From positions 1,380,247 through 1,444,246 of the forward strand of contig CAUYUJ010000336.1 in NCBI GenBank assembly GCA_963575745.1: a stretch of DNA of 64,000 bases. Direction: 5' to 3'. Positions within the stretch are counted from its first letter, which is position 1; each line of letters opens with the position of its first letter. Of the stretch, positions 1 to 8,449 are shown piece after piece. The position numbers and the translations under genes are program-made. The notes beneath the pieces are model-generated. The model saw only the letters and a program-made list of their open reading frames with translations, searched no databases and was not told the DNA's origin. The DNA is from Prorocentrum cordatum (Eukaryota > Sar > Dinophyceae > Prorocentrales > Prorocentraceae).

Positions 1-1
1 C

Positions 2-442
2 TGGGCAGGACAGGAGGCGACATGCAAGAGTATTTCATCAGGTGGAGTTCGACTAGGGGCACATCTACTGGAGAGCTGGGTACTATCTCAGGCGACGGTG
101 GCGCTCTCAAATGGGGAGTCGGAGTTCTACGCGACGGGTTCGGGCACAGCCCGAGGTCTCACCATCATGCACGCGTTGCAGGAGATGGCGCAGATGAGGA
201 ACGAGGAGGTCAATATCACTCTGGAGTTGGAGACGGACTCAGCAGCGGCGAAGGGCATGATCCACAGACACGGAGTCGGACGAGCACGACATCTACAGAC
301 TAGGTGGATCCGGCATCAAGATCTGGTGCGAGACGGAGACATGGAGGTGGCGAAGGTCAATGCGAAGGACCAAGTGGCAGAACTAGGAACGAAACCGATG
401 GACAAGAACACGCTCAGGAGACACATGAAGACGCTGGGTTGA
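2..442 (+). pseudogene. Ty1/Copia polyprotein, C-terminal RNase H end (partial)
   Basis: The frame is open from base 2 to the TGA at 440-442 and begins before the window. It reads as the end of a Copia polyprotein: a connection stretch with GGV and LLESW, then ALSNGESEFYA, an acidic ETDSAAAKGM block, GVGRARHLQTRWIRHQDLV, and a closing ELGTKPM. These are the RNase H motifs of Ty1/Copia elements (the Asp of ETDS and the Glu of GESE are catalytic-site residues in the family). RNase H removes the RNA strand of the RNA/DNA hybrid during reverse transcription. No frameshift is visible in this part, so the element may be less decayed than the others here, but only about 146 codons are inside the window. 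The next ORF starts 60 bp downstream on the same strand. Confidence 0.85.
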
Positions 443-501
443 TCTCAATCAAGGCGACGAGTTTCAAGGACCCATAAGTGCCCATCAAGGTTTTGGCGGT
501 A

Positions 502-987
502 ATGACTACCATTTCGGGAGCAGAGGCGACAGACGATTACTACTATGAGGATGGTTTCATAATCAATGTGAGCATGAAGAGCGAGTTTAACTGGTGGAGT
601 TTCGTTACACACTTGGTGGTTACGATTGTGGCAGTGGTTTTCAGTTACTACGTGTTCGTGGTGAAGGCGAAGCAGGACAGGGTTGTGGGTCAATCTTTAG
701 AGACACAAGGTGACTCTGGGTTGCGGTCCACGCCATTTCGACATGTGCGAGCCGAAGGGGGCCCGAGGTGTAACCTCCAGGACCCGAATTCAGAGTCAGA
801 TGAACGATCGCCGTCGAGGCGACGCAGGAGAGATGCTTCGCCCGAGGCAGAAGTGCAGTTCAAGAAGATGAGGTCAGTTGAAGTCCAAGGGCCAGTGACC
901 TACAAGAACAGAAGCAAGCTACATTATGAGGCTGACGGTCGGCATACGCCGCTGGGCAATCGAGAGCGGGGAGCTCGGTTTCAGTGA
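502..987 (+). CDS. Unknown single-pass membrane protein ORF downstream of Copia pol
   Basis: I do not recognise this ORF. From the ATG at 502 it encodes 161 residues (a GTG at 478 would add eight). Visible features: an acidic, Tyr-rich N-terminus (DDYYYEDG), one strongly hydrophobic stretch at about residues 31-53 (core LVVTIVAVVFSYYVFVV) followed by KAK, then a polar tail with an Arg cluster (RSPSRRRRRD) at about 100-110. This suits a single-pass membrane protein with a basic cytosolic or nuclear tail. It lies 60 bp after the Copia stop on the same strand, the place where some plant Copia elements (Sireviruses) carry an envelope-like third ORF; that parallel is positional only. It could also be a host fragment or a chance ORF, though the mixed composition and clean hydrophobic segment argue against chance. 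Confidence 0.45.
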   Translation: MTTISGAEATDDYYYEDGFIINVSMKSEFNWWSFVTHLVVTIVAVVFSYYVFVVKAKQDRVVGQSLETQGDSGLRSTPFRHVRAEGGPRCNLQDPNSESDERSPSRRRRRDASPEAEVQFKKMRSVEVQGPVTYKNRSKLHYEADGRHTPLGNRERGARFQ

Positions 988-1361
988 ATGCACGCACCCT
1001 GGGCAACCAGTGCGAGATACCGTCTGGGTTGAGCGATGCTGGCTTGTTCAGAAGATATACGACGGAGATTGATCACCTCCCGAGGTCGCGACGCGCGAGA
1101 GAAAGAACGATATAGAGGCCGATATCACGTGAATGAGAGTTTCCTTTGCCATGGCTGTTTCTTTGCATGAGTCGGAACCGAACGGGTTTCGGCTAGCACT
1201 ATTAATTACTGATGTAATTTGAGATGGTGGGCTGACAAGTCCGCCAGCGTGCGCAGCGGCCTCGAGGAGGGCTGCAGGCTTTCACAGGTGCCGAACTGAG
1301 ATTATGGTTACCGAAACCGTTTGGCTCAAGAAAAGGAATCCAGGGGCTCCGCCATTCCGCA
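988..1361. other. Non-coding stretch after the first Copia fragment
   Basis: No ORF is supported here. If the Copia element is complete at this side, its 3' LTR should begin in this interval, but no second LTR copy exists in the window to prove it. A DinoSL-like match at 1310-1330 is listed separately. Confidence 0.4.
1310..1330 (+). other. Possible relic of the dinoflagellate spliced leader
   Basis: The 21 bases ending in TTTGGCTCAAG match the 22-nt DinoSL with three substitutions and one missing T. A spliced leader inside genomic DNA would mark the 5' end of a reverse-transcribed mRNA. What follows is a short unique stretch and then an (ATT)n tract, with no recognised gene, so this is the weakest of the three SL-like sites. 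Confidence 0.35.
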
Positions 1362-1563
1362 GTATTACTATTAATATCATTAGTATTATTAATATCATTA
1401 TTATTATTAATATTATTACTATTATTGGTACTATTGGTATTATGAATATTAGTACTATTATTATCATTATTATTGTTCATGTTATTCTTCCTCCTCCCCC
1501 CCCTCTTCCAACCCCTCCATTTCCTCCTCCTCCTCGTTCTCCCCCTCCTCTTCCTCCTCCTCG
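1362..1563. repeat. (ATT)n microsatellite followed by a C/T-rich tract
   Basis: Bases 1362-1478 are imperfect ATT/TATTA repeats, an AT island in GC-rich DNA. Bases 1483-1563 are CCT-rich. The Ile-rich and Pro-rich ORFs read through here are consequences of the repeats. Confidence 0.9.
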
Positions 1564-2239
1564 CATGCGTTTCCCCGAACCATCCCAAGCATGTAGGTTT
1601 CACGGCTTCGTCCACATGGCTTCCTGAAAGAAACAAATCCATGGATATATGCGTTTGCACGTGGCTCCAGCTCCCTCAGAAGAACTGGTAACAACAGATA
1701 TAATTCGTCATCACATTAGAAATGACACTTGTGTTGCCGCAGTGTCTGTTGAATGCCTTCAATTCTCCGCGATCTCTTCAACGCCTCATTATTCCCCTTT
1801 AGAAAGGAGCGCATCACTGCCCTTTTTTGGCATTCGCCTGTCTCAAATTCCCCCGCCCCCAACCCGTGCCAATGCGGGCACCCCGCGCCATCCCTGTCAA
1901 AAACGATACAACATGTGCGGCTAAAACTCGTTCGTCTTCGGTCGGGGGGGCGTGGGACTCGGGCACGGGGGACTCGGGTTGGCTTGGCGCACGGCCACGC
2001 AAAACCGCATCTAGACGGCGCACCGGCGCGGAAATACTACGAACTCGCACGTGCAGGACAACCATTCAAAAACAACTGCGCTATGCAAGTGGACAAATAT
2101 GCAATCACGATCAATCGCTGCACTTGGTGACCCGCTGTTCGGCACCCTGCAAGCGACTGCCCCCACGGGGGACTGGGGGGGGGCTTGGGGGGGGGAGGAG
2201 GAAAGGGGAAAGGATGAATAGGGGCACAGGCAAATCAAA
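1564..2239. other. No gene recognised; G-run tract at 2160-2215
   Basis: Several short overlapping ORFs occur on both strands but none has a recognisable domain. Bases 2160-2215 hold repeated runs of 7-10 G. This tract lies just beyond the 3' side of LINE A. Confidence 0.6.
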
Positions 2240-2286
2240 TAGAGGGCGCAACGCTGCCTGATTGCCGCGTGCCAATCTGAGAAAGA

Positions 2287-2697
2287 TTATGCAGCAGAGT
2301 TTGTAGAGAACCGGGGTCGTTGCCGGCCATTGCCAAGGTGCGTCGTCCATTGTATCCGGGTGCGCCCTCTCGGTCGTGGGGACTTCCAGCTTCGAGCCAA
2401 ACAATAATGCGCCCGGCCAGCTTCGAACCCCATTTGTCTCGGTAAACTTTCTGCTCTGTCCCAGGCCAGCTTGCCATATAGTTCCAACTGTCTCTCCAAT
2501 AGGGTCGATGTCACAGGCTGGACGCACGCGCGCTGACGTACCTCAACGTTGCTCGCGTGAAACAGCCAAGCGGGGAGAACGTTGAAGACCGGTCGTAGGC
2601 ATCTCGCTTGGAGGCCATCTATCCGACCCCTGTCTGCTTCAAGTAGCATGCGCGAAACGAGCCCGCATGACAGCGTGAAGAAAAGATGCGAATACAA
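2287..2697 (-). pseudogene. LINE A C-terminal region after RT
   Basis: A 136-residue stretch with RIDGLQARCLRPVFNVLPAW, VSNAEV-like NVEVRQRA, then LLERQLELYGKLAW and RGRTRIQWTTHL. This is the conserved C-terminal domain that follows RT in LINEs of this type; its role is thought to be nucleic-acid binding. It marks the 3' part of the element. Confidence 0.75.
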
Positions 2698-2845
2698 TAA
2701 TTATGCGTCCGCTCTCTGGTCAGGTTTGCATGCTTCCAAACAATACAAAAAAGGAAACATGTGCTTTGCTTCCCCCAGCCGCCGCGCAAGCTCTGCTCGC
2801 GGTCTGCCGTCTGTATAAACAACATGTTCCTTGACCGCGATTGTC

Positions 2846-3239
2846 TCACCATCCGGCCGACACAATGATCCCATCATACCGTGCCCAGAGTAAAACTGTT
2901 TTGTATGAGTTGGGTTCCAAGCCATAGTGCTTCCAGATTTCTACCACCAGGCTTAGATGCGCCCGAAGCGTGCCAGCGTCAATGGCCGCGAGCATCGCGT
3001 CGTCTGCGTACAACGCATCATGCGTAACCACATGTGCTTTTGATGGTTTTCCAGATCGTTCCACATGTAGACGTCTGTCTACAGACTTTTACAAAACTGG
3101 CGTAACAACAATGACAACCGTGCGCAATGCCAGCGGGCTGTGTCCATGTGGAAGACGTCGCGCCCCCATTCTGCACGATGAACTTACGCGCGTTGTAGAT
3201 GCCCCAGACCACATCGACCATCGCAGCTAACATACCCAA
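2846..3239 (-). pseudogene. LINE A reverse transcriptase, palm with YADD
   Basis: Two overlapping frames cover the palm: 3239-3018 gives VWGIYNARKFIVQNGGATSS and AGIAHGC, and 3064-2846 gives DALYADDAMLAAIDAGTLRAHLSL. YADD (bases 2999-3010) is the RT active-site motif and is intact, with both metal-binding Asp present. A frameshift between AGIAHGC and YADD separates them, and another stop follows at 2846. Confidence 0.85.
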
Positions 3240-3360
3240 CTGTTACAATGCTTGCACAAGACCTTTTTGGGTTTATCCGGTCAGCTGCTTAACACCAACC
3301 GAAGTGGCAGAAGTGGCTTCCCATCCTTGTCGCCCAGCGCCGCGTCAATCAATCTTCGCG

Positions 3361-3618
3361 TCATTGAGATGCATGCAATGCCTTTCCAACTCCTCCACGT
3401 TGAGGTCGTTGTAACAAGATGTAACCAACTGCTAATGAAGATATTAGCCTGTAGTTCGAAGGCAGAGAGGTGTCTCCTGTCTTGACGATGGTCACAACGG
3501 ATGCTTCTCTCCACCTTTCGGGAATGTCTTTCTTCCCCCCGCGAGTGTTACATAAAGACGTCAATATCTCGAGCGCGCCACTACTTTCAACTAGTGATTT
3601 CCACAATTCCGGTGGCAC
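3361..3618 (-). pseudogene. LINE A reverse transcriptase, fingers region
   Basis: The stretch reads VPPELWKSL-like (printed MPPELWKSLV), then CNTRGGKKDIPERWREASVVTIVKTGDTSLPSNYRLISSLAVGY. This is the start of LINE RT, where the template-primer is held, and it corresponds closely to LINE B residues KKGDTSEPGNYWPISLLAVGY. The end of the frame is garbled, so a frameshift lies near 3400. Confidence 0.8.
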
Positions 3619-3742
3619 CCCGTCGGTTCTTTCAAATCGCTGTACTCGAAGATGTGTGACTGCTTGTCTCGTCTCTTCTTACTTGATCTGGCCGAAGTCG
3701 ATTGGCAACTCTACTTGTCTGTTGGATGGCTGCGGTTGTGGA

Positions 3743-4318
3743 TCATATTCCTGAAATGGTAGCCAAATGGGTTGCCATAGTTTCAGCCCTTTCCGCATGA
3801 TCCACCAGTTTCCCTTCAGTATTTCTGAGCCGCCCACACTTGTGCGAAGCAGCTTTGCGAACATACTTTATTGTGTCCCATCCGTTCGTCTGAAAACTTT
3901 GTATGAGCCAGTGATGCTTGTCTGCTTTCGCGGACTGCTTGATCGCTTTGTTCAGGGTCCTGGTGTCGGTACCGCCTTGTCGTGAAATGTTGCGCTCCTC
4001 GACGAAATCAAACGCACGTTCGGAGATCCATGGGCGTTTGAAGCTTGCCTCCCAGCGTGGGAGGATGCGGCCGCAGACTGTAGCATACGCTGTGAGACTG
4101 CGATGGCCTTCTCGTTCAAAGACTCGTGCTGTGGTCGTTTCCGGCATTTTCCATCGGAAAACTGCATGACATTTCTGTTTGGCGACCGGCTCCCTGGGCA
4201 AACTGACGTCCAGTTTGGATTCAGTACGCGCCCGGCCTGTCTTGGGAATGTGTCGGTATCCAAGCCAACCACTTGAAAAAAATGATGTGATTGCAGATGT
4301 CGTCGCCGATCGCTCCAA
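3743..4318 (-). pseudogene. LINE A linker between endonuclease and reverse transcriptase
   Basis: A 191-residue open stretch with ISERAFDFVEERN, NKAIKQSAKADKHHWLIQSF, then RLRNTEGKLVD and RAETMATHL. This polar alpha-helical linker, with the phrase about adding a residual text segment before the RT domain, is typical of LINEs related to the Jockey/RTE/Tad groups. The frame breaks before the RT piece at 3618. No catalytic residues are expected here. Confidence 0.65.
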
Positions 4319-4830
4319 ACTGCAGCAAAAGCGGCCCGCCCCTCTGCAGGCGCGACCACGTGGCCCAGCTTTTCAAAATATTGTGGAACGGTGCGCCCAG
4401 AAGGTTGCATTTCAATGTTGTAGTACGCGATGGTATGCTCATCGTTTGTTTTGAAGACGGTATTCGCGACACATGTTTCGAACGTGTGGCATAGTTCTAT
4501 AATACATGTTAGATTCGATGTAGGCGTCCAGACCAGCACAAGGTTATGAAACGCATGTTCGCCGAGAGCTGCTTCTTCTACACCGTACCTGTCCAGTAAA
4601 CGAGCGTTGAGATCACCTGAGATGATGGTAGGTCCGTGCGACCGGCACGCCGAAGCAAATGCAGCAAAAATCCGTATAGCACTCGCGACGAATATCAGAA
4701 TCGTGCTCGTTACTCCATGCGCAAACTGAGATCACTGTCGAGACACCCCCAGCAACTCGTATCCGTTAACTTGCCATGCGAAAGCGTTGTCGGATGTATC
4801 CTTCGATCGCATGTTTAGCCTAAGGCACAA

Positions 4831-5127
4831 CTATGAAACCCACGCACGCATAGTCCCTGTTTGTATTATCCTGCCCAGAAAATATACACGAGAAACCCTC
4901 GAATTCGAAGACGGGTGGCCACGGCAGTGCGTCTTTTGGAAGCAAAACACTGCTATTTCGAGGTCCCGCGTGTGCAGGGTGAGTTCGTGCATCTTGTACG
5001 GCAGGTCCATGTTGATACCTTTTACACTCCACGACGCGATCTTGCCGCGCAGAACCGGCAAACATGGGAATCCAATCGATTTTCCAATGTTCGGTGTCAC
5101 TGTAATGCCAACGCGCCGTATTTCCAA
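4831..5127 (-). pseudogene. LINE A endonuclease, N-terminal half (EEP superfamily)
   Basis: Residues about 30-40 read IASWSVKGIN, the opening strand of exonuclease-endonuclease-phosphatase endonucleases, and about 50-67 read LTLHTRDLEIAVFCFQKTH. In this family the last block is normally QETH, whose Glu binds the catalytic metal; here the codon gives Lys, so the nuclease would be inactive. The second half continues in another frame: bases about 4589-4617 read GDLNARLLD on the minus strand, matching the GDFN metal-binding motif. In an active element the endonuclease nicks the target DNA to prime reverse transcription. Confidence 0.75.
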
Positions 5128-5321
5128 ATGTCCTCCTCTCTTTCCTCCTTTCTCACCTTCCCCACTCCCTTTCCCAAACCGGCTGAGCGTCTCGTTGGCC
5201 CTGGAGACGGGGTGCTGCAGCTCCGGGCGGTGGATGAGGTCGCCCCATGTGCCCCACGCGCCGTACCAGGAGAGTTGGAGCTGGTCATTGGAGACCGTGG
5301 CATGTATAACTGGTTATGAGG

Positions 5322-5657
5322 CTACCTTGAAGATTTGGTTCTGCAGGTCCACGCGGATCTCTTCCTGGTGTAGTTCCACTCGACGAAGACTTTCCGAAGA
5401 TCAAATAGGAACGACTCCGGCACTCGTTTTTCCATAGGCAGGTCGGGGCGAGTCCACACTGCATTCCCTTGATGCTTGATTTGCGCCTTACCGAAAACAC
5501 TGACAAATTGATCCATGGATGCAGCACTCCCGAACTTGATGATCATAACTTTGCTGAAGTCGCCGTTCGTGAAGATGTCGGCGTGTTCTGGTGTTTTTAA
5601 ACGGTCCAACTGCTGTTTGAGAAAGGCGACGGCTGCAATATCTTCAAAGTCTCCCAA
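5322..5657 (-). pseudogene. LINE A, 5'-most coding piece (pre-endonuclease region)
   Basis: A 111-residue open stretch beginning GDFEDIAAVAFLKQQLDR. Its wording (an opening GDF, then KVMIIKFGSAASMDQFV and later RPDLPMEKRVPESFLFDLRK) resembles the RNA-binding-like region that precedes the endonuclease in dinoflagellate LINEs. This is recognition from memory of the family, not a tested match. The frame breaks at 5322 before the endonuclease piece. Confidence 0.5.
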
Positions 5658-5764
5658 ACATCCGATAACTGCATTCGCCTCCCAGTCCCTGTGCGTAAAT
5701 TATGACAGCTCATGCTCCAGTTCCAACAATTTGGTTTCAATGTCTTAGTGGGTGGTATTTTGAT

Positions 5765-6169
5765 TTGATCGCGCCGATGGTAAACCTGAGCTTATATGTT
5801 CAAGTGTATCCAACCGAGCGCTTAACGCAACAACATCGTGTTTAATAGGGTGCACGGTATTCTTCAAATCTGCCTGGGATACCCCATGTCATGACAGGGG
5901 GCCATCATAGAAATTATGAAACCCAAAATGATATTTGACGCGGGCTCCCGCTGCAAACATCCCACGAAAACGGGACCGTCAAAATCCAGGACGCGCTGGG
6001 AACAAAGAAAACGGTTAACCCGAGTTCCGGCTTACTCGACTTTTACGTTTCCCCGATTCGGGCGCCCAAAAATCACTCACTCCACACGGTTTTGTTAGAC
6101 CATGCTCAGTGTGCGCAGGCACGCCAGCCTGGCCAAATTACCCGGACGTCGACCCCAAATATGGATGCG
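5765..6169. other. No recognised feature
   Basis: Mixed-composition DNA without a supported ORF or repeat, between LINE A and the 101-bp tandem repeat. Confidence 0.6.
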
Positions 6170-6818
6170 CAAAGCACACAGAGCCAGCAGAAGCTTCCCG
6201 CCCCTCCAGAGGGGCACCATCCTCGTGAGAGTCGCCACTTTCTGAGGGACCAGGGCGCCCGAGGCAGCATCCTCGTGAGGGTCGCTGCTTTCCGAGGGCC
6301 GGGGTGCCCGAGGCCCACTGAGCCGGCAGAGGGCTTCAGTCCCTCCAGAGCGGCACCATCCTTGTGAGGGTCGCCACTTTCCGAAGGGCCAGGGCGCCCG
6401 ACACAAATCTGGCCTACAGAGCCGGCGGAGGGATTCGTGCCCTTCCAAAGAGGCACCATCCTCGTGAGGGTCGCTACTTAGCCGAGGGGTCAGGGCGCCC
6501 GACCCACAACTGGCCTACAGAGCCGACAGAGGGCTCCTGCTCATCCAGGGGTGCACCATCTTCGTAAGGTCTCCACTTTTCGAGGGGCCAGGCCATGGCG
6601 CCCGAACACACAACTGCCTTACAGAGCCGGCAGAGGGCTTCAGCCCCTCCAGAGGGGCACCATACTAGTAAGGGTCGCCACTTTTCGATGGGCCAGGGCG
6701 CCCGAGCCACAATTGGCCTACAGAGCCGGCAGAGGGCTTTAGCCCCCCAGAGCGGCACCACCCTCGTGAGGGTCGCCACTTTTCAAGGGGCCAGAATGTC
6801 TGAACCACAACTGGGTAA
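6170..6818. repeat. Tandem repeat, unit about 101 bp, six copies
   Basis: The word CAGAGCCGGCAGAGGGCTT, or a close variant, starts near 6181, 6317, 6418, 6521, 6624 and 6721. Each copy also carries AGGGGCACCATCCTCGTGAG, GGTCGCCACTTT and GGCCAGGGCGCCCGA. Spacing is 98-103 bp except for the first interval (about 136 bp), where part of the unit is duplicated. ORFs crossing it are repeat shadows. Confidence 0.9.
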
Positions 6819-6830
6819 GGGTGGCGACCT

Positions 6831-7215
6831 ACCTCTACCTCCCAAAGGTCTCATGGGAGGCCTCCCCTCCCCCTCCCGGAGGTCTCCCGGGAGCCCTCCC
6901 TGAGACCTCGAGGAGGCCTCCGAGGAGGGCCTCCATCGAGGCAGAGGCCCCCCCCTCCCTCATGCGGGAGGTCTCCGAGGAGACCTCCCTGCGACTACGA
7001 GGACGCCTGCAAAGAGGGCCTCCTCCGAGACAGACCAATCCGCCAGGAAGCCTCCCCTCCCCCTCCGGGAGGCCTCTCAGGAGGCCTCCGGGAGGAACAT
7101 GAACACTGGGAGACCTCCGGGAGGTGAGTGGGGGGCCTGCGGGGAGACCTCCGAGAGGTGGAGGGAAGGCCCACGGGAAGACCTCTGGGAGGTGGAGGGC
7201 AGGTCTCGGGGGACA
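6831..7215. repeat. GAGG/CCTC block rich in short palindromes
   Basis: Degenerate words such as GGAGGTCTCC, GGAGGCCTCC and TCCCGGGAG repeat on both strands. Many are self-complementary, so the block can fold into many short hairpins. It runs directly into the (TCC)n tract at 7216. Confidence 0.8.
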
Positions 7216-7468
7216 TCTCCTCTGTCCTCCTCCTCCTCCTCCTCCTCCTCCTCCTCCTCCTCCTCCTCCTCCCCTCCATCTCTTCCTGACGAGACATCCC
7301 TCCCTCCTCCTCCTCATCCTCTTCCCCTCCTCCTCCTTCTCCTCCTCCTCCGCCTCCTCCTCCTCTCCTCCTCCTGCCCCTCCGCCTCCTCCCCCTCCTC
7401 CCCCCTCCCCCTCCTCCTCCTCCTCCTCCTCCTCCTCCTCCACCTCCTCCTCTTCCTCTTCCTCTTCC
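7216..7468. repeat. (TCC)n microsatellite, two tracts
   Basis: An almost pure (TCC)n at 7216-7272 and a longer imperfect one from about 7300 to 7468, separated by a short CCATCTCTTCCTGACGAG spacer. This gives poly-Ser and poly-Glu or Gly shadow ORFs. Confidence 0.95.
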
Positions 7469-7508
7469 TCATCGTCATCATCACCATCACCATCACCATC
7501 ACCATCAC

Positions 7509-7561
<53 letters not shown>

Positions 7562-7769
7562 GCAGCAGCCGCATCACCATCATCAGCATCACCATCAGCA
7601 TCATCAGCATCAACATCAGCATCACGACCATAATCATCATCATCATCATCAATAGCACCATCATAAACACCACCAGCAACGTCATCATCCTAATCATCAG
7701 CATCATCAGCATCATCAGCATAATAGTCATCAGCATCACCACCATCACGATCACCACCATCATCGTGCC

Positions 7770-7811
<42 letters not shown>

Positions 7812-8048
7812 AATCATCATCATCATAATCATCGTCATCATCACCATCATCATCATCAGCATCATCATCATCATCATCAGCATCACCCTCATTATCATCA
7901 CCATTATCATCACCATCATCACCGCCACCACAACCTCCATCATCATCATCATCAGCAGCATCAACATCATCATTACCATCGCCATCATCACCAATATCGC
8001 CGCCACCACCACCATCATCATCCGCATCATCATCTTCATCATCATAAC
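7469..8048. repeat. (CAT)n cryptic trinucleotide tract
   Basis: About 580 bp of CAT/ATC triplets with frequent CAC, CAG and CGT variants and almost no frame slips. Because the period is three and triplets rarely give stops, long poly-Ile, poly-Met and poly-Asp ORFs exist on both strands; none is a gene. Confidence 0.95.
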
Positions 8049-8109
8049 AAGACATCGGAGGAGGTGGAGGACGGCGAGGAGTATCGACAGTAACAGCACG
8101 TGAAGAATG

Positions 8110-8345
8110 GTCAGGAACATGATGATGAAGGTTGCAGGAAAAAAAGTGAGGGAGGGAGATATCAGGGAAGGAGGGATGAGGGATGGAGGAGCGAGGGAGG
8201 AGGGAGAAACGAAGGAGGGATGAGTGAGGAAAGGAGAAAAGGATGAGGGAGGGAGGGCGGGAGGGATGAGGGAAGACGCACGAGAAGAAGTACGTAGGGG
8301 GAACGAAGGAGAAGGAAAGACCAAGAGTGGAGGAGGTCGAGGAGG
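8110..8345. repeat. Purine-rich GAGGGAGGGATGAGG tract
   Basis: About 235 bp of degenerate GGA/GAGGGATG repeats, almost all purine on the plus strand. Confidence 0.85.
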
Positions 8346-8449
8346 AGGCGTCAACTGAAACAGCAGAGAAGAACCACCATGTGACTCTGCAGGCGACAGG
8401 CCGTGCAAAACCTCCTGAACACACTGGACGTCGCGGGGGAAACGGGACA

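Larger units (their letters stand above)
2240..5657 (-). mobile_element. LINE A: decayed non-LTR retrotransposon
   Basis: On the minus strand, pieces of one LINE appear in the right order from 5657 to about 2287: a pre-endonuclease region, an EEP-type endonuclease (ASWSVKGIN, FQKTH, GDLNARLLD), a linker, reverse transcriptase (KDIPERWREA, SNYR, ARKFIVQ, AGIAHGC, LYADD) and a post-RT C-terminal region (GLQARCLR). The pieces lie in different frames with stops between them. LINE B (11.1-12.5 kb) shares the RT wording, so the two are the same or sister families. The 3' end is placed near 2240 because similarity to the C-terminal region ends at 2287; no tail or target duplication was found. About 3.4 kb remain. 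Confidence 0.85.

Noticed and set aside
2410-2440. tRNA-like TTCGAACCCC segment
   Set aside because: It falls in the LINE A coding remnant and no cloverleaf could be built around it.
6170-6818. CRISPR-like array
   Set aside because: The 101-bp units are continuous repeats without unique spacers; none of the tandem arrays has the repeat-spacer pattern, and the genome is eukaryotic.
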